64,000 nucleotides of DNA. Source: Hordeum vulgare subsp. vulgare (taxonomy: Eukaryota; Streptophyta; Magnoliopsida; Poales; Poaceae). Positions 23,225 through 35,430 of this stretch are shown here, piece after piece. Positions within the stretch are counted from its first letter, which is position 1. Every line of letters starts with the position of its first letter. The translations under genes were made by a program, and so were the position numbers. The notes under the pieces are model-generated. The model had not been told where the DNA came from. It ran no database searches and was given only the letters and a program-made list of their open reading frames with translations. Where the stretch lies: the NCBI RefSeq assembly GCF_904849725.1, contig NC_058523.1, positions 204,999,689-205,063,688 of the forward strand, in the 5' to 3' direction.

Positions 23225-23744
23225 CAAGCAGCAGAGTGGTGGCAGCAACTGAAGGATTCCAGAGGTGGTCGTTTGATGAGTTGAGATGACTTTTTCGTGA
23301 CTTCAGAGCTCATAAGATTCCATAAAGTTTTGTTGAGGGCATGCATGAGAAGTTCAGGAATCTCTAGCAAGGAAGCTCGTATGTCTATCAGCATAACATC
23401 GACTTCCAGAACCTGTCCCGCTATGCTAAGAAGGATGTTCCTCATGAGAAGAGCAAGATTCATCAGTTCATAGGTAGTCTCAGGGAAGATCTTCACCTTC
23501 CTCTTACACTGCACGAGCCCCATCAGTTTGCTTAGTTGTATAACTTGCCTCTCAAGGCTGATTCAGCTCTACTCAGGGTCGAGAATTCAAGGAAGTGGTT
23601 CAGAGACTCTCATCCATCCTCATCCTCAGCTTAGATTGTTCCTAAGCAGCACAAGTATTGGGTTCCTCCTCCTCCGTCGCCTCGTCCTCCTCAGCAGCTC
23701 AAGAAAAATGATGCTCGTGGATCTTTCCACCCACGCAACCCAGG
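23225..23744 (+). pseudogene. H1 gag, central fragment
   Basis: The gag resumes after element A with QAAEWWQQLKDSRGG, the usual AxxWW motif, then a TGA and frame changes. A later frame reads VPHEKSKIHQFIGSLREDLHLPLT and a region rich in proline and lysine. It ends at the solo LTR at 23745. Confidence 0.7.
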
Positions 23745-24358
23745 TGTCATGGTTTTGTCACGACATATCTCCTCATGCTAGGACTTAGGTGTGGAGCCAT
23801 CGCAGCTATGTGGTGGCTTGAGAGGGGTTGGTCAGAATTGAGAGACGCGAGTTTACCCTGGTTCGGCCCCTCCGATTGAGGTAAAAGCCTACGTCATGCT
23901 TGTGTTTCATTCATTAAGATGATGATCTCGATTACAAGGGTGCGCAATCACTACCTCTAATATCGAGGGTGTCTAATCTATCTATCTCTAATGACCTGAA
24001 CTTCTCCCTCTTGGGGCACCTTACCCCTCCTTATATAGGTGGAAGGGGTAGGTTTACATGTAGAGTCCTACTAGGACTAGGACTAGGCCTAGTCTCTCTT
24101 GAATCCTAATCCGGGTCTTGTTTCCTTTGTGATGGAGTCCTTCCTTTCCTTGGGCCTTCTCTGTGAGCCGGCCCTCCCATGAGCCGCCTTCTAGGCCATT
24201 GGGTCTTGTAGTTTGACTAACTCGCTTGTCGGGTCATATACGAGCTGATTGCCGGGTCACTAATGAGTCGCCAAACTCGGCTGGGTCGCCAGTGAATTGC
24301 CAAGTCCTAGCCGGGTCATACTTCAAGGCGGGTTACACCACGGGGTATATCTCTGACA
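23745..24358 (-). mobile_element. Solo LTR, 614 bp, family not named
   Basis: TGTCATGG...CTCTGACA with a near-perfect target duplication (CCAGG at 23740-23744, CCAGT at 24359-24363). Minus orientation is preferred: read that way it starts TGTCAGAGATATACCCCG and has TATATAAG (24030-24037) placed as a plant TATA box. Long enough for a complete LTR; no internal region accompanies it. No ORF. Confidence 0.7.
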
Positions 24359-24363
24359 CCAGT

Positions 24364-24888
24364 TTACCAGTAGAAGTCTAAGGCACCTAAGTCAGGAGCT
24401 CCTCCACCTCACTTCCGCTCTCTCTTAGAGGTTACTTGTAACTAGTTTGGTCAGAAGGTTCACTACTCCAACAAGTGCACCAACCAGCAGCGTCTTCCGC
24501 CTCCTTGTCCAATTAGGCCCCAGGCAATGCTATGGTGAAGCATAATCCCAAGGCAGCAAGAGTGAACATGGTCAATGTAGGTGAAGTAGAAGAGTCTCTA
24601 GAAATGATCATGGGTAATCTCTTCATTAATTCTTTTCCTGCAAAAGTTTTGTTTGACACTGGTGTGTCACACTCTTTCATGTCAAGAACATTCTTCTCCA
24701 AGCATGATTTTGATTCTGAATATTTGGGAAAGTCATTCTGTGTTGTTTCACCCGGCACTCTCATGAGTTCTAACAGGGTGGTTCCAGATCTTTTTGTCAA
24801 GATGGGTAATTTTGTTTTCTAGCCTCTCCAATTGTGCTCGGAAATTCAATATTGATCTATTTCTTGGCATGGATTTTCTTGGGATGAA
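24364..24888 (+). pseudogene. H1 gag zinc knuckle and retropepsin fragment
   Basis: A damaged CCHC knuckle lies at about 24435-24478: C, N, a stop in place of the second Cys, FGQKVHYSNKC. A frame at 24532-24822 then holds a retropepsin with VLFDTGVSHSFMS (normally DTGASHSF). After a frame break it reaches the DFLGM-type motif at 24870-24888, where element B interrupts it. The linker to RT continues at 34334. Confidence 0.75.
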
Positions 24889-26322
24889 TGATAACCCACA
24901 AGTATAGGGGATCGCGAAAGTTTTTGAGGGTAGAGTATTCAACCCAAATTTATTGATTCGACCCAAGGGGAAGCCAAAGAATATTCTCAAGTATTAGAAG
25001 TTGAGTTGTCAATTCAACCACACCTGAAAGATTTAGTATCTGCAGCAAAGTATCAGTAGCAAGGTAGTATGATAGCAGCAGTAGCAATAGTAACCAGTAG
25101 AAGCAAAGTAACAACAGTAGCAGGAGAGTAACAACAGTAGCAACAGAGTAACAGTAGCAGCAGTGACAGCAGTAGCAGCAAAGTAACGTAGCAAGGACCA
25201 ATAGTAAAAGACTCGTAGGCATTAGATCAGTGATGGATGATTATGTCGGATGCTATTCATCATGCAACAGTTATAACACTGAGAGATATGTAACTAGCTC
25301 CAGTTCGTCAATGTAATGTAGGCATGCATTCTGTATGTAGTCATACATGCTTAGGGAAAAGAACTTGCATGACATCTATTGTCCATCCCTCCCGTGGCAG
25401 CGGGGTCCTAATGGAAACTACGGGATATTAAGGTTCTCCTTTTAATAGAGAATCGGACCAACGCATTAACACTTGGTGAATACATGAACTCCTGATACTA
25501 TGGTCATCTCCGAGAGTGGTTTCAGCTATTGTCACTCCCGGGTTGCCGGGTCATAACACATAGTAGGTGACTACAACTTGCAAGATAGGATCAAGAACAC
25601 ACATATATTGGCGACAACATAATAGGTTCAGATCTGAAATCATGGCACTCGGGCCTAGTGACAAGCATTAAGCATGGCAAAGTAGTAGCAACATCAATCT
25701 CAGAACATAGTGGATACTAGGGATCAATCCCCGTAAAAACTAACTCGATTACATGATAGATCTCATCCAACCCATCACCATCCAGCAAGCCTACGATGAG
25801 ATTACTCACGAACGGTGAAGAGCATCATGGAATTGGTGATGAAGGAAGGTTGGTGATGACGATGGCGACGATCTCCCCTCTCCGGAGCCCAGAAGGGACT
25901 CCAAATCTGTCCAGAGAAAGAATAGGAGGTGGCGGCGCCTCCGTATCGTAAAACGCGATGAACTCTTCTCCTCGATTTTTGTTCGGACGAAAGAGGCTAA
26001 ATAGAGCTCAGATTGGAGGCGGTGGAGCTTTGTGGGGCCCACAAACCTGCCACGCGCGCCAGGGTGGCGCATGGTGGGCTTGTGGGCTCACAGCTCCACT
26101 TCCTTCGTTGATTCTTGGACCAGTATTTTTTATATATTCCACAAAAATTCTCCGTAAATTTTCAGGTCATTCCGAGAACTTTTATTTCTGCGCAAGAACA
26201 ACACCATGGCAATTCTGCTAAAAGGAGCGTTAGTCCGGGTTAGTTCCATTCAAATCATGCAAATTAGAGTCCAAAACAAGGGCAAAAGAGTTTGGAAAAG
26301 TAGATACGATGGAGACGTATCA
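24889..26322 (-). repeat. 3' LTR of element B (1434 bp)
   Basis: Plus-strand start TGATAACCCACAAGTATAGG, end GGAGACGTATCA, followed by the polypurine tract. A short triplet repeat lies at 25060-25200. Confidence 0.88.
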
Positions 26323-26337
26323 ACTCCCCCAAGCTTA
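26323..26337 (-). promoter_or_regulatory. Terminal polypurine tract of B
   Basis: Minus-strand TAAGCTTGGGGGAGT next to the 3' LTR, followed upstream by the conserved stem-loop at 26343-26360. Confidence 0.85.
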
Positions 26338-26360
26338 AAACCTTGCTTGTCCTCAAGCAA

Positions 26361-28232
26361 TTCAGTTGACAAACTGAAAGAGACAAAAGAAAAACTTTTA
26401 CGAACTCTCTTTGATCTTGTTGTTGCAACTATGTATAACTCATATCCAGAGTTTCAGCAAGATCACAAGCAAACCACATAAGCAAATGACATCTAGGTCT
26501 CACGGTAAACTCATATCAATGGCATAATCAACTAGCAAGCAAATAATAACAAGTCTCAAATTTCAACACTTCAATCATGAAGCAGTACGAACAAATGGTA
26601 TCTTGCTAGCTCTTTCTGAGACCGCAAAACATAAATGCAGAGCACCTTCGAAGACCAAGGGCTAACTAAACATTGTAATTCATGGCAAAAATGATCGAGT
26701 CACAGTCATACTCAATCACAGTTAAAAGCAAAGCATAAAAATGACAGAGGTGCTCTCTAATTGGTGCTTTTACAAGAAGAGGATGACTCAACAGGAATAT
26801 AAATAGACAGGCCCTTCGCAGAGGGAAGCATTGATTTGCAAAGGTGCCAGAGCTCAAGCTTTGAAAACAGAGATAATAATTTTGGGTGGAATGCTTTCAT
26901 TGTCAACGCAATGACCAAGATTTCTCACCATCTTCCATGCTACACATGCTATAGGCGGTTCCCAAACAGAAAAGTAAAGTTTTGACTCCCCCACCACCGA
27001 TCAATCACACTCCACGACTAGCCGAATACTCGGATGCCGTCCATACCAACATCAATCCAGGGGGAGTTTTGTTTGCAATTATCTTTTTGATTTGAGCATG
27101 GAACTGGGCATTCCAATTACGGGCCCCTTTCTCGTGAATGATAGTGAATAAACACATATCGAGGATAACACGCCTAGCATGGAAGATACTGATAGCCCCC
27201 CTGTCACCACATGAGCTGTTCAGGCATGCAAAACAGATTATTTGTTGAAGATTTAGAGAGTGGTACATGCAAATTTACTTGGAACGGCATGTAGATACCG
27301 CATATAGGTAGGTATGGTGGACTCATATGGAACAACTCTGGGTTTATGGAAGTGGATGCACAAGCAGTATTCCTGATTAGTACAAGTGAAGGCTAGCAAA
27401 AGACTGGAAAGCGACCAACTAGAGAGCGACAACAGTCATCCAAATGCATTGAGATTAACCAACATTGAGTGCAAGCATGAGTAGGACATAAATCACCATG
27501 AACATGAATATCATAGAGGCTATGTTGATTTTGTTTCAACTACATGTGTGAACATGCTCCGAGTGAAGCCACTTGAATCATTCAAAGGAGGATACCATCC
27601 TATCATACTACATCATAGTCATCTCAAAATCCATGTTGGCATCCAAGGCAAACCATTATAAGCTCCTAGCTAATTAAGCATGGCATCAGAAACTGTGATC
27701 TCTAAGTTGTCATTGCAAACATGTTTCTCTCACAACAAAGCTGAATCAGGAACGATGAGCTAGTCATATTTACAAAAACAAAATAGATCGAGTTCATACC
27801 AGCTTTTCCAGGCTCAGTCACTTCAGCATATATCATCATTATTGCCTTTCACTTGCACGACCGAACGATGTGAACAATAATAAGACTGCTCGTGCATTGG
27901 ACTAAGCTGGAATCTGCACGCAAACACAAAGGAGAAGACAAAGTAGGATGGCTCTTTAACAGATAAACAGATATGCATGCGAGAGCCACTAAACATTGTA
28001 ACCATGGTCTTCTACCTTGACCCAAAGAAAAAGAAAACTATTTACACGGGAAAGCTCCCAACAAGAAAAAGAAGAACAAGAATTCTTTTTGGGTTTTCTC
28101 AAACTAGATAAACACATGAAAATACAACGAGAAAACGAAATAAACTAGCATGGATGATAAAGTGGCAATGTGTGAACACTGACTATCAAAGTGAAAGTGT
28201 AAGCAAGAATATAAAGTCGGTGAGAAACACGT
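26361..28232 (-). other. Non-coding 3' region of B between the two polypurine tracts
   Basis: Conserved with A. It contains a third purine run (GGTGGGGGAGTCAAAAC in element sense, near 26982-26998). No open frame of interest. Confidence 0.6.
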
Positions 28233-28247
28233 ACTCCCCCAAGCTTA
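28233..28247 (-). promoter_or_regulatory. Internal polypurine-tract copy in B
   Basis: TAAGCTTGGGGGAGT in element sense, again followed by ACGTG, just beyond the second ORF. Confidence 0.75.
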
Positions 28248-28330
28248 GGCTTTTGGCCTAAGTTGGTCTACTCACAAGGAGGGAAATAACCAGATCCGGG
28301 GTACTCCGGAGTGTACTGAGGGTGCCACTA

Positions 28331-29340
28331 CTATGTGAGCTCCTCTGGCTCCCACTGATAAACTGGCGTCTGGTACTCAACTCGTGGCTCGGGCACGGGC
28401 GCCTGTGGTTGGGCTATGCCCCAATATGCGTAGATTTCCGAGGGCATAATAATGTACCTGCATGTATGAAGATTGAACAAAGAAGGAGCAGGCAGAGTAA
28501 TAGTCGCACGAGTACCCTGACTAAATACCAGGTTATAAATCATCCTCCTATTTATATCTCTATCAAGAAAGTCATGGCGAACCATGCTATCATAATCTAG
28601 ATATCTCTCGGGAAGAAGAATCTCTTCTTCCTCGTCCAATCTAATAGGTATCTCAAAATGTCTAGCAAGACGAGTAGCATAGGTATCTCCATAGGAAACA
28701 CCTTTAGAACGGTTCGTGTTCAACTGTTGAGCTACTATAGCGCCCAAGCTATAAGTTTTATCATTATAAAGTGCTTCGCGCAAGACCGCAAGATCGGGGG
28801 AGCTAAGGGACCTAGCTTTCCAATGGCCAATCAAACAGTTTCTCATGAATAATGAGAAGTACCGAAGCACGGGAAAATGTATGCTAGCAGCTCTAGCGCA
28901 AGACACTCCTCTCTCCCTCCTATAGCAATACTATCTATGAAAGCCACCAAGTCCCGTGGACGAGGTTCATGAATATCCCCAACAAAAGGCAATTTGCAAA
29001 CATTGCAAAAATCCTGGAGTGACATGCGCTGGGGGATATCATATAACTTGAACTCAACCATAGGAGTATTCTTCCTTGGATAGAAGTTAAAGCTTTGCAC
29101 GAAGGTATTAGTGAGGAGGAGGTATTGCGGACACTTATCTTCAACGAAGGCGGTAAGGCCTACGTTCTCCACCAAGTAGTAAAAGTCCTCATAAAGTCCG
29201 GCGGCGCGTAAGAACACATCGCTTGGCCACTCGCACGCTCGAACTTCTGCAACTCGGGGGACCGGATACTTGGGTTTCTTCTTCTCATTCCAATCATCCT
29301 TGGGGTCACGGCTTGAAGAGCCTCTTAAGAACCTCCTCAT
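28331..29340 (-). pseudogene. Second ORF of element B (unknown function, env position), one frameshift
   Basis: Start ATG at 29340 (MRRFLRGSSSRDPKDDW), chosen because the homologous ORF in A starts there; the open frame extends a little further upstream. It reads through FLRAAGLYEDFYYLVENVGLTAFVEDK, NFYPRKNTPMVEFKLYDIPQ, MSLQDFCNVCKLPFVGD and AFIDSIAIGG to about 28900, where the frame shifts. The rest (28906-28331) carries FPVLRYFSLFMRNCLIGHW, SLGAIVAQQ, RLARHFEIPIRLDEEEE and a proline-rich end. This is the best view in the window of the complete protein, about 335 residues. No known catalytic motif. Confidence 0.68.
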
Positions 29341-30123
29341 CTTTTCCCTTTTCTGCCTCTGAAAATTTCTGAGATTTTTAGTGATTCTAAGGAAAAGTGA
29401 ACAAGGCCCAATGAAACTCATAGCAACTACTCCCTCAAGTGCCTAGAAGCCATATTACGCATCAAAACTACTTGGGACCAGCTAAAATTAGCATGCAAAG
29501 CTCAAGAACAGGGTCACCAAGGCAGCAAAAAATACGCAATGTATAAGGCACTAGAGCAAAAACTAATTGGACCAATGGAGGAGTCACTTACCAGGGAGAA
29601 ATTTCCCCAAAACAGCTTGGTGAATGGTGCGTTGCACAAGGAGATCGAAAATCGCAGAAAGAAGAGCAAGAACACAGGTTTGAGCTACGAAACAATTTTG
29701 TCTGGACGTAGGAGAAGCAGATGGGAGCTAGAATAAGTGGAGGGGGTGCACGTGGGCCCCACAAGCCTGGTAGGCGTGGCCAGGGGGTGCCCGTGCCTCC
29801 AGGGCTTGTGGCCCACTGGTGCAGCCCCGTGACTAGCTCTTCGTCTCAGAATTTTTCAAAAATTCCAGAAAAAATCATACTTGATTTTCAGGACATTCAG
29901 AGAACTTCTATTTTCGGGGTACTTTTCTACGGGACGCAAAAAGCAGAAAACAGGGAAAACTAAACTAAATCTATCATTTTTCTTCTAAGCAACCGAAGGT
30001 GAAAGCTTGGAACAGAGGTTTGTGACTCCTCGATTCATTCATCTCATGGTCATCGAAAGAAATCCGTCTCCTAGACAAACTTTTTCGAATCGCAAAAGAA
30101 GACGGAGAATTTTCGAATAGTCA
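29341..30123 (-). other. Spacer between gag-protease and second ORF of B
   Basis: About 0.78 kb, homologous to 17862-18661 in A, without coding sequence. RT and integrase are missing here too, so the absence is a property of the family and not a private deletion. Confidence 0.6.
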
Positions 30124-32842
30124 CTAGGTTACCTCAATGGGGATGTGAATCTCCCCAACAAGCAAATCATACTTCATCTTAACAGGAGGAATAGGGCATT
30201 CAAAGCTCCCAATAAGAATCGATGAAGTTTTTTCGATAGCATTGATGCAATGTACTCGATATTGTTTCTTCGGAAAGTGCGCTATATGCTCATTACCGTT
30301 GACATGGAAAGTGACATTGCCTTTGTTGCAATGTATAACAACCCCTGTAGTGTTTAAAAAGGGTCTTGCAAGGATGACCGCCATGTCATCGTCCTTGGGA
30401 ATATCCAGAATAACAAAGTGTGTCAAGATAGTGACATTTGCAACAACAACAGGAACATCCTCGCAAATGCCGATAGGGAAAGCAGTTGATTTGTCGGCTA
30501 TTTGCAGAGAGATTTTAGTGGGTGTCAACTTATCCAGTTCAAGCCTACGATAAAGAGAAAGAGGCATAACACTAACACCAGCTCCAAGATCGCATAATGC
30601 AGTTCTAACATAGTTTCCTTTAATGGAGCAAGGTATAGTGGGCACACCAGGATCACCTAGTTTCTTAGGAGTTCCACCCTTGAAGATATAATTAGCGAGC
30701 ATGGTGGAATTATCAACCTCGGGTATCCTCCTCTTATTAGTAACAATATCGTTCATGTACTTAGCACACAGAGACATTTTGAGCATATCTGTCAAACGCA
30801 TTTGCAGAAAGACAGGTCTAATCACTTCAACGAATCGCTCAAAATCCTCATCATCCTTTTTCTTGGATGGTTTGGGAGGAAATGGCATGGGTTTCTGAAC
30901 CCATGGTTCCCTTTCTTTACCATTCTTCCTAGCAGCGAAGTCGTTCTTATCGTATCTGTTATTCTTAGGCTGTGGGTTATCAAGATCAACAAGTTCAATC
31001 TCCACATCCTTATCATTGCTAGGTTGAGCATCATCATGAACATCGCTATCGATATTATCATTAGGCTCATGTTCATCACCAGATTGTGTTTCGGCATCAG
31101 AGACAGAGACATCGTTTGGACTCCAGGTGTAGCAGCAACAGGGTTGCTAGCGTGCAAATCCCTATCATCTTTCTTCTTCTTCCTAGGATGACTAGGTGCG
31201 TCAGTGCTAACTCCTTGACAATCTTGTTCAATTCTCTTAGGATGGCCCTTGGGATACAAAGGTTCATGGATTATTCTACGGCCTCTAGTAACGACTCTGA
31301 TAGGATTATCATTCAACTCATTGAGCAAGTCATTCTGAGCTTTAAGTACCTGTTCTACCTGAGTAGTAACCATAAAGGCATGTTTACTCAAGAGCTTAAG
31401 ATCATTGACATTTCTGTCCACACAAGCACTTAAATCACTAAGCATGCGAGCATTCTATTCCAATTGTCTGCTAACATAATCACTGAAACTCTGTTGTTTG
31501 GCAACAAAGTTATCAAATTCATCCAGGCATAAGCTAGCATGTTTATCAAAAGGAATATCACTCTCATCGAACCTACGAAGAGAATTTACCTCTACTACCT
31601 GTATCGGGTTATCAAGACCATGGATCTCTTTGATAGGTGGTAGATTTTTGACATCTTCAGATTTAATGCCTTTCTCTTTCATAGATTTCTTAGCTTCTTG
31701 CATATCTTCAGGACTGAGGAATAGGATACCTATTTTCTTCGGAGTTGGCTTAGGAGGTGGTTCGAGAATAGTCCAAGCATTCTCATTGCACAAGATATTA
31801 TTCAATAGGATCTCAGCTTGTTCTACAGTTCGTTCCCTAAAACCACAACCGGCACAACTATCTAGGTGGTCTCTAGAAGCATCGGTGAGTCCATTATAGA
31901 AGATATCAAGTATTTCATTCTTCTCAAGAGGGTGATCAGGCAAAGCATTCAGTAGCTGGACGAGCCTCCCCCAAGCTTGTGGGAGACTCTCTTCTTCAAC
32001 TTGCGCAAAGTTGTATATTTCCTGCAAGGCAGCTTGCTTCTTATGGGCAGGGAAATTTTCTCAGAGAAGTAGTAGATCATATCCTGGAGGCTATGCACAC
32101 AACCAGGGGCAAGAGAAGTGAACCAGGTCTTAGCATCATCCTTTAGCGAGAAAGGAAACAGCTTGAGGATAAAGTAGTGGCGGATCTTTTCCTCACTAGT
32201 GAATAGGGTGGCTATATCGTGAAGTTTGGTAAGATGGGCTACAACCATTTCAGACTCATAACCGTGAAAAGGATCAGATTCGACCAGAGTGATTAGCTCA
32301 GGGTCGACAGAGAATTCATAATCCTTATCGGTCACAAAGATAGGCGAAGTAGCAAACTTTGGGTCGTATTTCATCCTAGCGTTCAGAGATCTTTTTTTTT
32401 TGCACTTGCACAGTAAGTTCTCAACATTATAGAACGCAAGAAAATCCTCAGCTATCTCTCCCTCCATAACATAACGCTCAGGCATATCAGGAAATTCATA
32501 TCTAGGAGAGGTAGCTATATCAGGAAAAATAGCAGGTTCAACTTCAATAGTATCAGGAGTTTTAGAAGTATCATCACATCTAGCAGCAACTCTAGCAATT
32601 TGTGCACTAAGGAATGCACCAAGTGGAAAAGCAGTATCAAGCATAGCATCATCATAAGCATCATGGGCAGCAGAAGTAGCATCATCAAGCACAGGCGACA
32701 TATCAAGATTTCTAGTAGGAGGTGGTGTCGCAAACTTACTCATAACTGAAGGTGAATCAAGTGGAGAGCTAGATGGCAGTTCCTTACTTGTCCTCGTAGT
32801 TGAGGGCAACACTTTAGTTCTTGGATATTTCGGATTCCTCAT
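30124..32842 (-). pseudogene. Gag-protease ORF of element B, broken
   Basis: The ATG at 32842 opens MRNPKYPRTKVLPS and stays open through the gag core to about 32050. There a one-base loss relative to A (GGGAAATTTTCTC against GGGAAATAATTCTC on the plus strand) shifts the frame. A TAG follows at about 31455, where A has a Gln codon. A second frameshift near 31110 leads into 31005-30124, which holds the retropepsin (CDLGAGVSVMP, then ILARPFLN where A has ILGRPFLN) and ends GEIHIPIEVT like A. The domains and linker are as in A. Confidence 0.85.
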
Positions 32843-32895
32843 AGTTACCAGCAGACGTAAATCCCAAGTGACTCAGAGAATATAGATCTGCTTCC

Positions 32896-32910
32896 ACGGC
32901 AACGGCGCCA
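32896..32910 (-). promoter_or_regulatory. Primer-binding site of B
   Basis: TGGCGCCGTTGCCGT in element sense, eleven bases from the LTR; tRNA-Asp type with one terminal mismatch against A. Confidence 0.8.
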
Positions 32911-32921
32911 GAAAAAGGTCT

Positions 32922-34328
32922 TGATAACCCACAAGTATAGGGGATCGCAACAGTTTTTGAGGGTAGAGTATTCAACCCAAATTTATTGATTCGACTCAAG
33001 GGGAAGCCAAAGAATATTCTCAAGTATTAGCAGTTGAGTTGTCAATTCAACCACACCTGAAAGATTTATTATCTGCAGCAAAGTATCAGTAGCAAGGTAG
33101 TATAATAGCTGCAGTAGCAACAGTAACCTGTAGCAGCAAAGTAACAGCACTAGCAGCAGAGTAACAGCAGTAGAAACAGAGTAACAGTAGGAGAAGTGAC
33201 AGCAGTAGCAGCAAAGTAATGTAGCAACGACCTGTAGTAAAAGACTCGTAGGCAATGGATCGATGATGGATGATTATGCCGGATGCTATTCATCATGCAA
33301 CAGTTATAACACGGAGAGATATGTAACTAGCTCCAGTTCGTCAATGTAATGTAAGCATGTATTCCGTATGTAGTCATACGTGCTTAGGGAAAAGAACTTG
33401 CATGACATCTATTGTCCATCCCTCCCGTGGTAGCGGGGTCCTAATGAAAACTACGGGATATTAAGGTTCTCCTTTTAATAGAGAACCAGACCAATGCATT
33501 AACACTGGGTGAATACATGAACTCCTCATACTATGGTCATCTCCGGGAGTGGTTCCGGCTATTGTCACTCCGGGGTTGCCGTGTCATAACACATAGTAGG
33601 TGACTACAACTTGCAAGATAGGATCAAGAACACACATATATTGGCGAAAACATAATAGGTTCAGATCTGAAATCATGGCACTCGGGCCCTAGTGACAAGC
33701 ATTGAGCATGGCAAAGTAGTAGCAACATCAATCTCAGAACATAGTGGATACTAGGGATATGTCCCCGTCAAAACTAACTCGATTACATGATAGCTCTCAT
33801 CCAACCCATCACCGTCCAACAAGCCTACGATGAGATTACTCACGAACGGTGAAGAGCATCATGGAATTGGCGATGAAGGAAGGTTCGTGATGACGATGGC
33901 GACGATCTCCCCTCTCCGGAGCCCAGAACGGACTCCAGATCTGCACTCCAGAGGAAGAACAGGAGGTGGCGGCGCCTCCGTATTGTAAAACGCAATGAAC
34001 TCTTCTCCTTGATTTTTTTTCAGACGAAAGAGGCTAAATAGAGCTTAGATTGGAGGCGCAGCCAGGGGGGCCACGCCTGGTGGGCTTGTGGGCTCACAGC
34101 TCCACTTCCTCCATTATTTCTTGCGCTAGTATTTTTTATATATTCCACAAAAATTATTTGTAAATTTTCATGTCATTCCGAGAACTTTTATTTATGCGCA
34201 AAAACAACACCATGGCAATTCTGCTGAAAACAGTGTTAGTCCGGGTTAGTTCCATTCAAATCATGCAAATGAGAGTCCAAAACAAGGGCAAAAGTGTTTG
34301 GAAAAGTAGATACGATGGAGACGTATCA
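32922..34328 (-). repeat. 5' LTR of element B (1407 bp)
   Basis: Matches 24889-26322. It is shorter mainly because about 30 bp of a GC-rich block are missing or rearranged near 34050-34080. Ends GGAGACGTATCA. Confidence 0.88.
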
Positions 34329-34333
34329 ATGAA

Positions 34334-35430
34334 AAAGGCTTATGTCGATTGTGCGGCCAAAGAAGTCAAATTGAATCGTCCTTCAGAAGATGTAATCATT
34401 TTCGCTACTCACGATGACATGATTTGTCCGTTTTCTCTCAATGAGAAGGGTGAAATATTAGCCATATCTCAAGTTCCTGTCATCTGTGAGTATGAAGATG
34501 TCTTTCCCGAAGAATCGCCATGAATGCCTCCTCACTGGCCAGTAGATTTTGTGATTGAACTCGAACCTGGAACTGAAAGGGTTTGCAACCGTCCTTATAA
34601 ACTTCGCCGTGAAGAGCTAAAATAGTTGAAGGAGCATCTAGATAAACGTCTGGGTTTGATCAGAGCAAGTTCTTCACCTTGGAATTGTGGTGTTCTTTTT
34701 GTCAACAAGAAAGTTGGCATAGACCGACATTGCGTCCATTACTGTTCATTGAATAAGAAGACAACCACGAACAAGTATCAACTTCCCCACATGAATGTAT
34801 TGTTTGAGCAATTGAAAGGGCCAAGGTTTTTTCTAAGCTCTATCTTTGGATGGGCTATCGTCAAATACATATTCGTGAAGAAGATATTCACAATACTTCT
34901 TTTAGGACAAGCTTTGGCTCTTATGAGTACACAATGATGTATTTTGGTCTTGCAAATGCTCCTCTAACGTTCTCTCGCATGATGAACTTCGTATTCTCTA
35001 CCTTCAAGAATTAGTTCATCTTGGTGTATCTTGATGACATTCTAGTCTTCTCTGAGAACGAGGAAGAACATGTAGAACATCTTCGGCTTGTGCTTGACAA
35101 GCTAAGAGAGCATCGGTTCTACACAAGGTTCTCCAAGTGTGAGTTTTGGCTCAATGAAGTGGTGTACCTTGGGAATATCATCTCTGCCGAGGGAATCAAA
35201 GTGGATCCTGAAAAGGTTCAAGCCATTGTGAAGTGTGGGCCTCCTCAGAATGTTAGGAAAGTTTGAAGGTTTCTCGGACTTGCAAGCTATTGCGGAAGAT
35301 TCGTGGAGAACTTCTCCAAGATTGCTAAGTCTCTGTCCAACCTTCTTAAGAAGAGTGTAATATATGTCTAGACTCCCGAGTGTGATTTGGCTTTCAATAC
35401 ACTCAAGGATAAGCTCACCTCAGCTCCGGT
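34334..35430 (+). pseudogene. H1 pol: linker and reverse transcriptase, decayed
   Basis: The frame resumes after B with KKAYVDCAAKEVKL and VICEYEDVFPEE, the usual linker before Gypsy RT. A TGA at 34521-34523 and a TAG at 34622-34624 interrupt it. RT motifs follow: IRASSSPWNCGVLFV, then YQLPHMNVLFEQLKG, a frame break, and the active site VYLDD (YLDD at 35027-35038) with FSENEEEHVEHLRLVLDKL and RFYTRFSKCEFW. Another stop lies at 35264-35266, before the connection domain (FLGLASYCGRFVENFSKIA). RT would copy the element RNA; this copy cannot. Confidence 0.8.

Larger units (their letters stand above)
24889..34328 (-). mobile_element. Athila-like non-autonomous Gypsy element B, full length, minus strand
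   Basis: 9440 bp, LTRs of 1434 and 1407 bp, perfect target duplication ATGAA (24884-24888 and 34329-34333). Same architecture as A: primer site, gag-protease (32842-30124), spacer, second ORF (29340-28331), internal polypurine tract, non-coding region, terminal tract. It has more disabling changes than A and lacks the LTR extension. It interrupts the protease-RT linker of H1. No RT or integrase. Confidence 0.88.
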
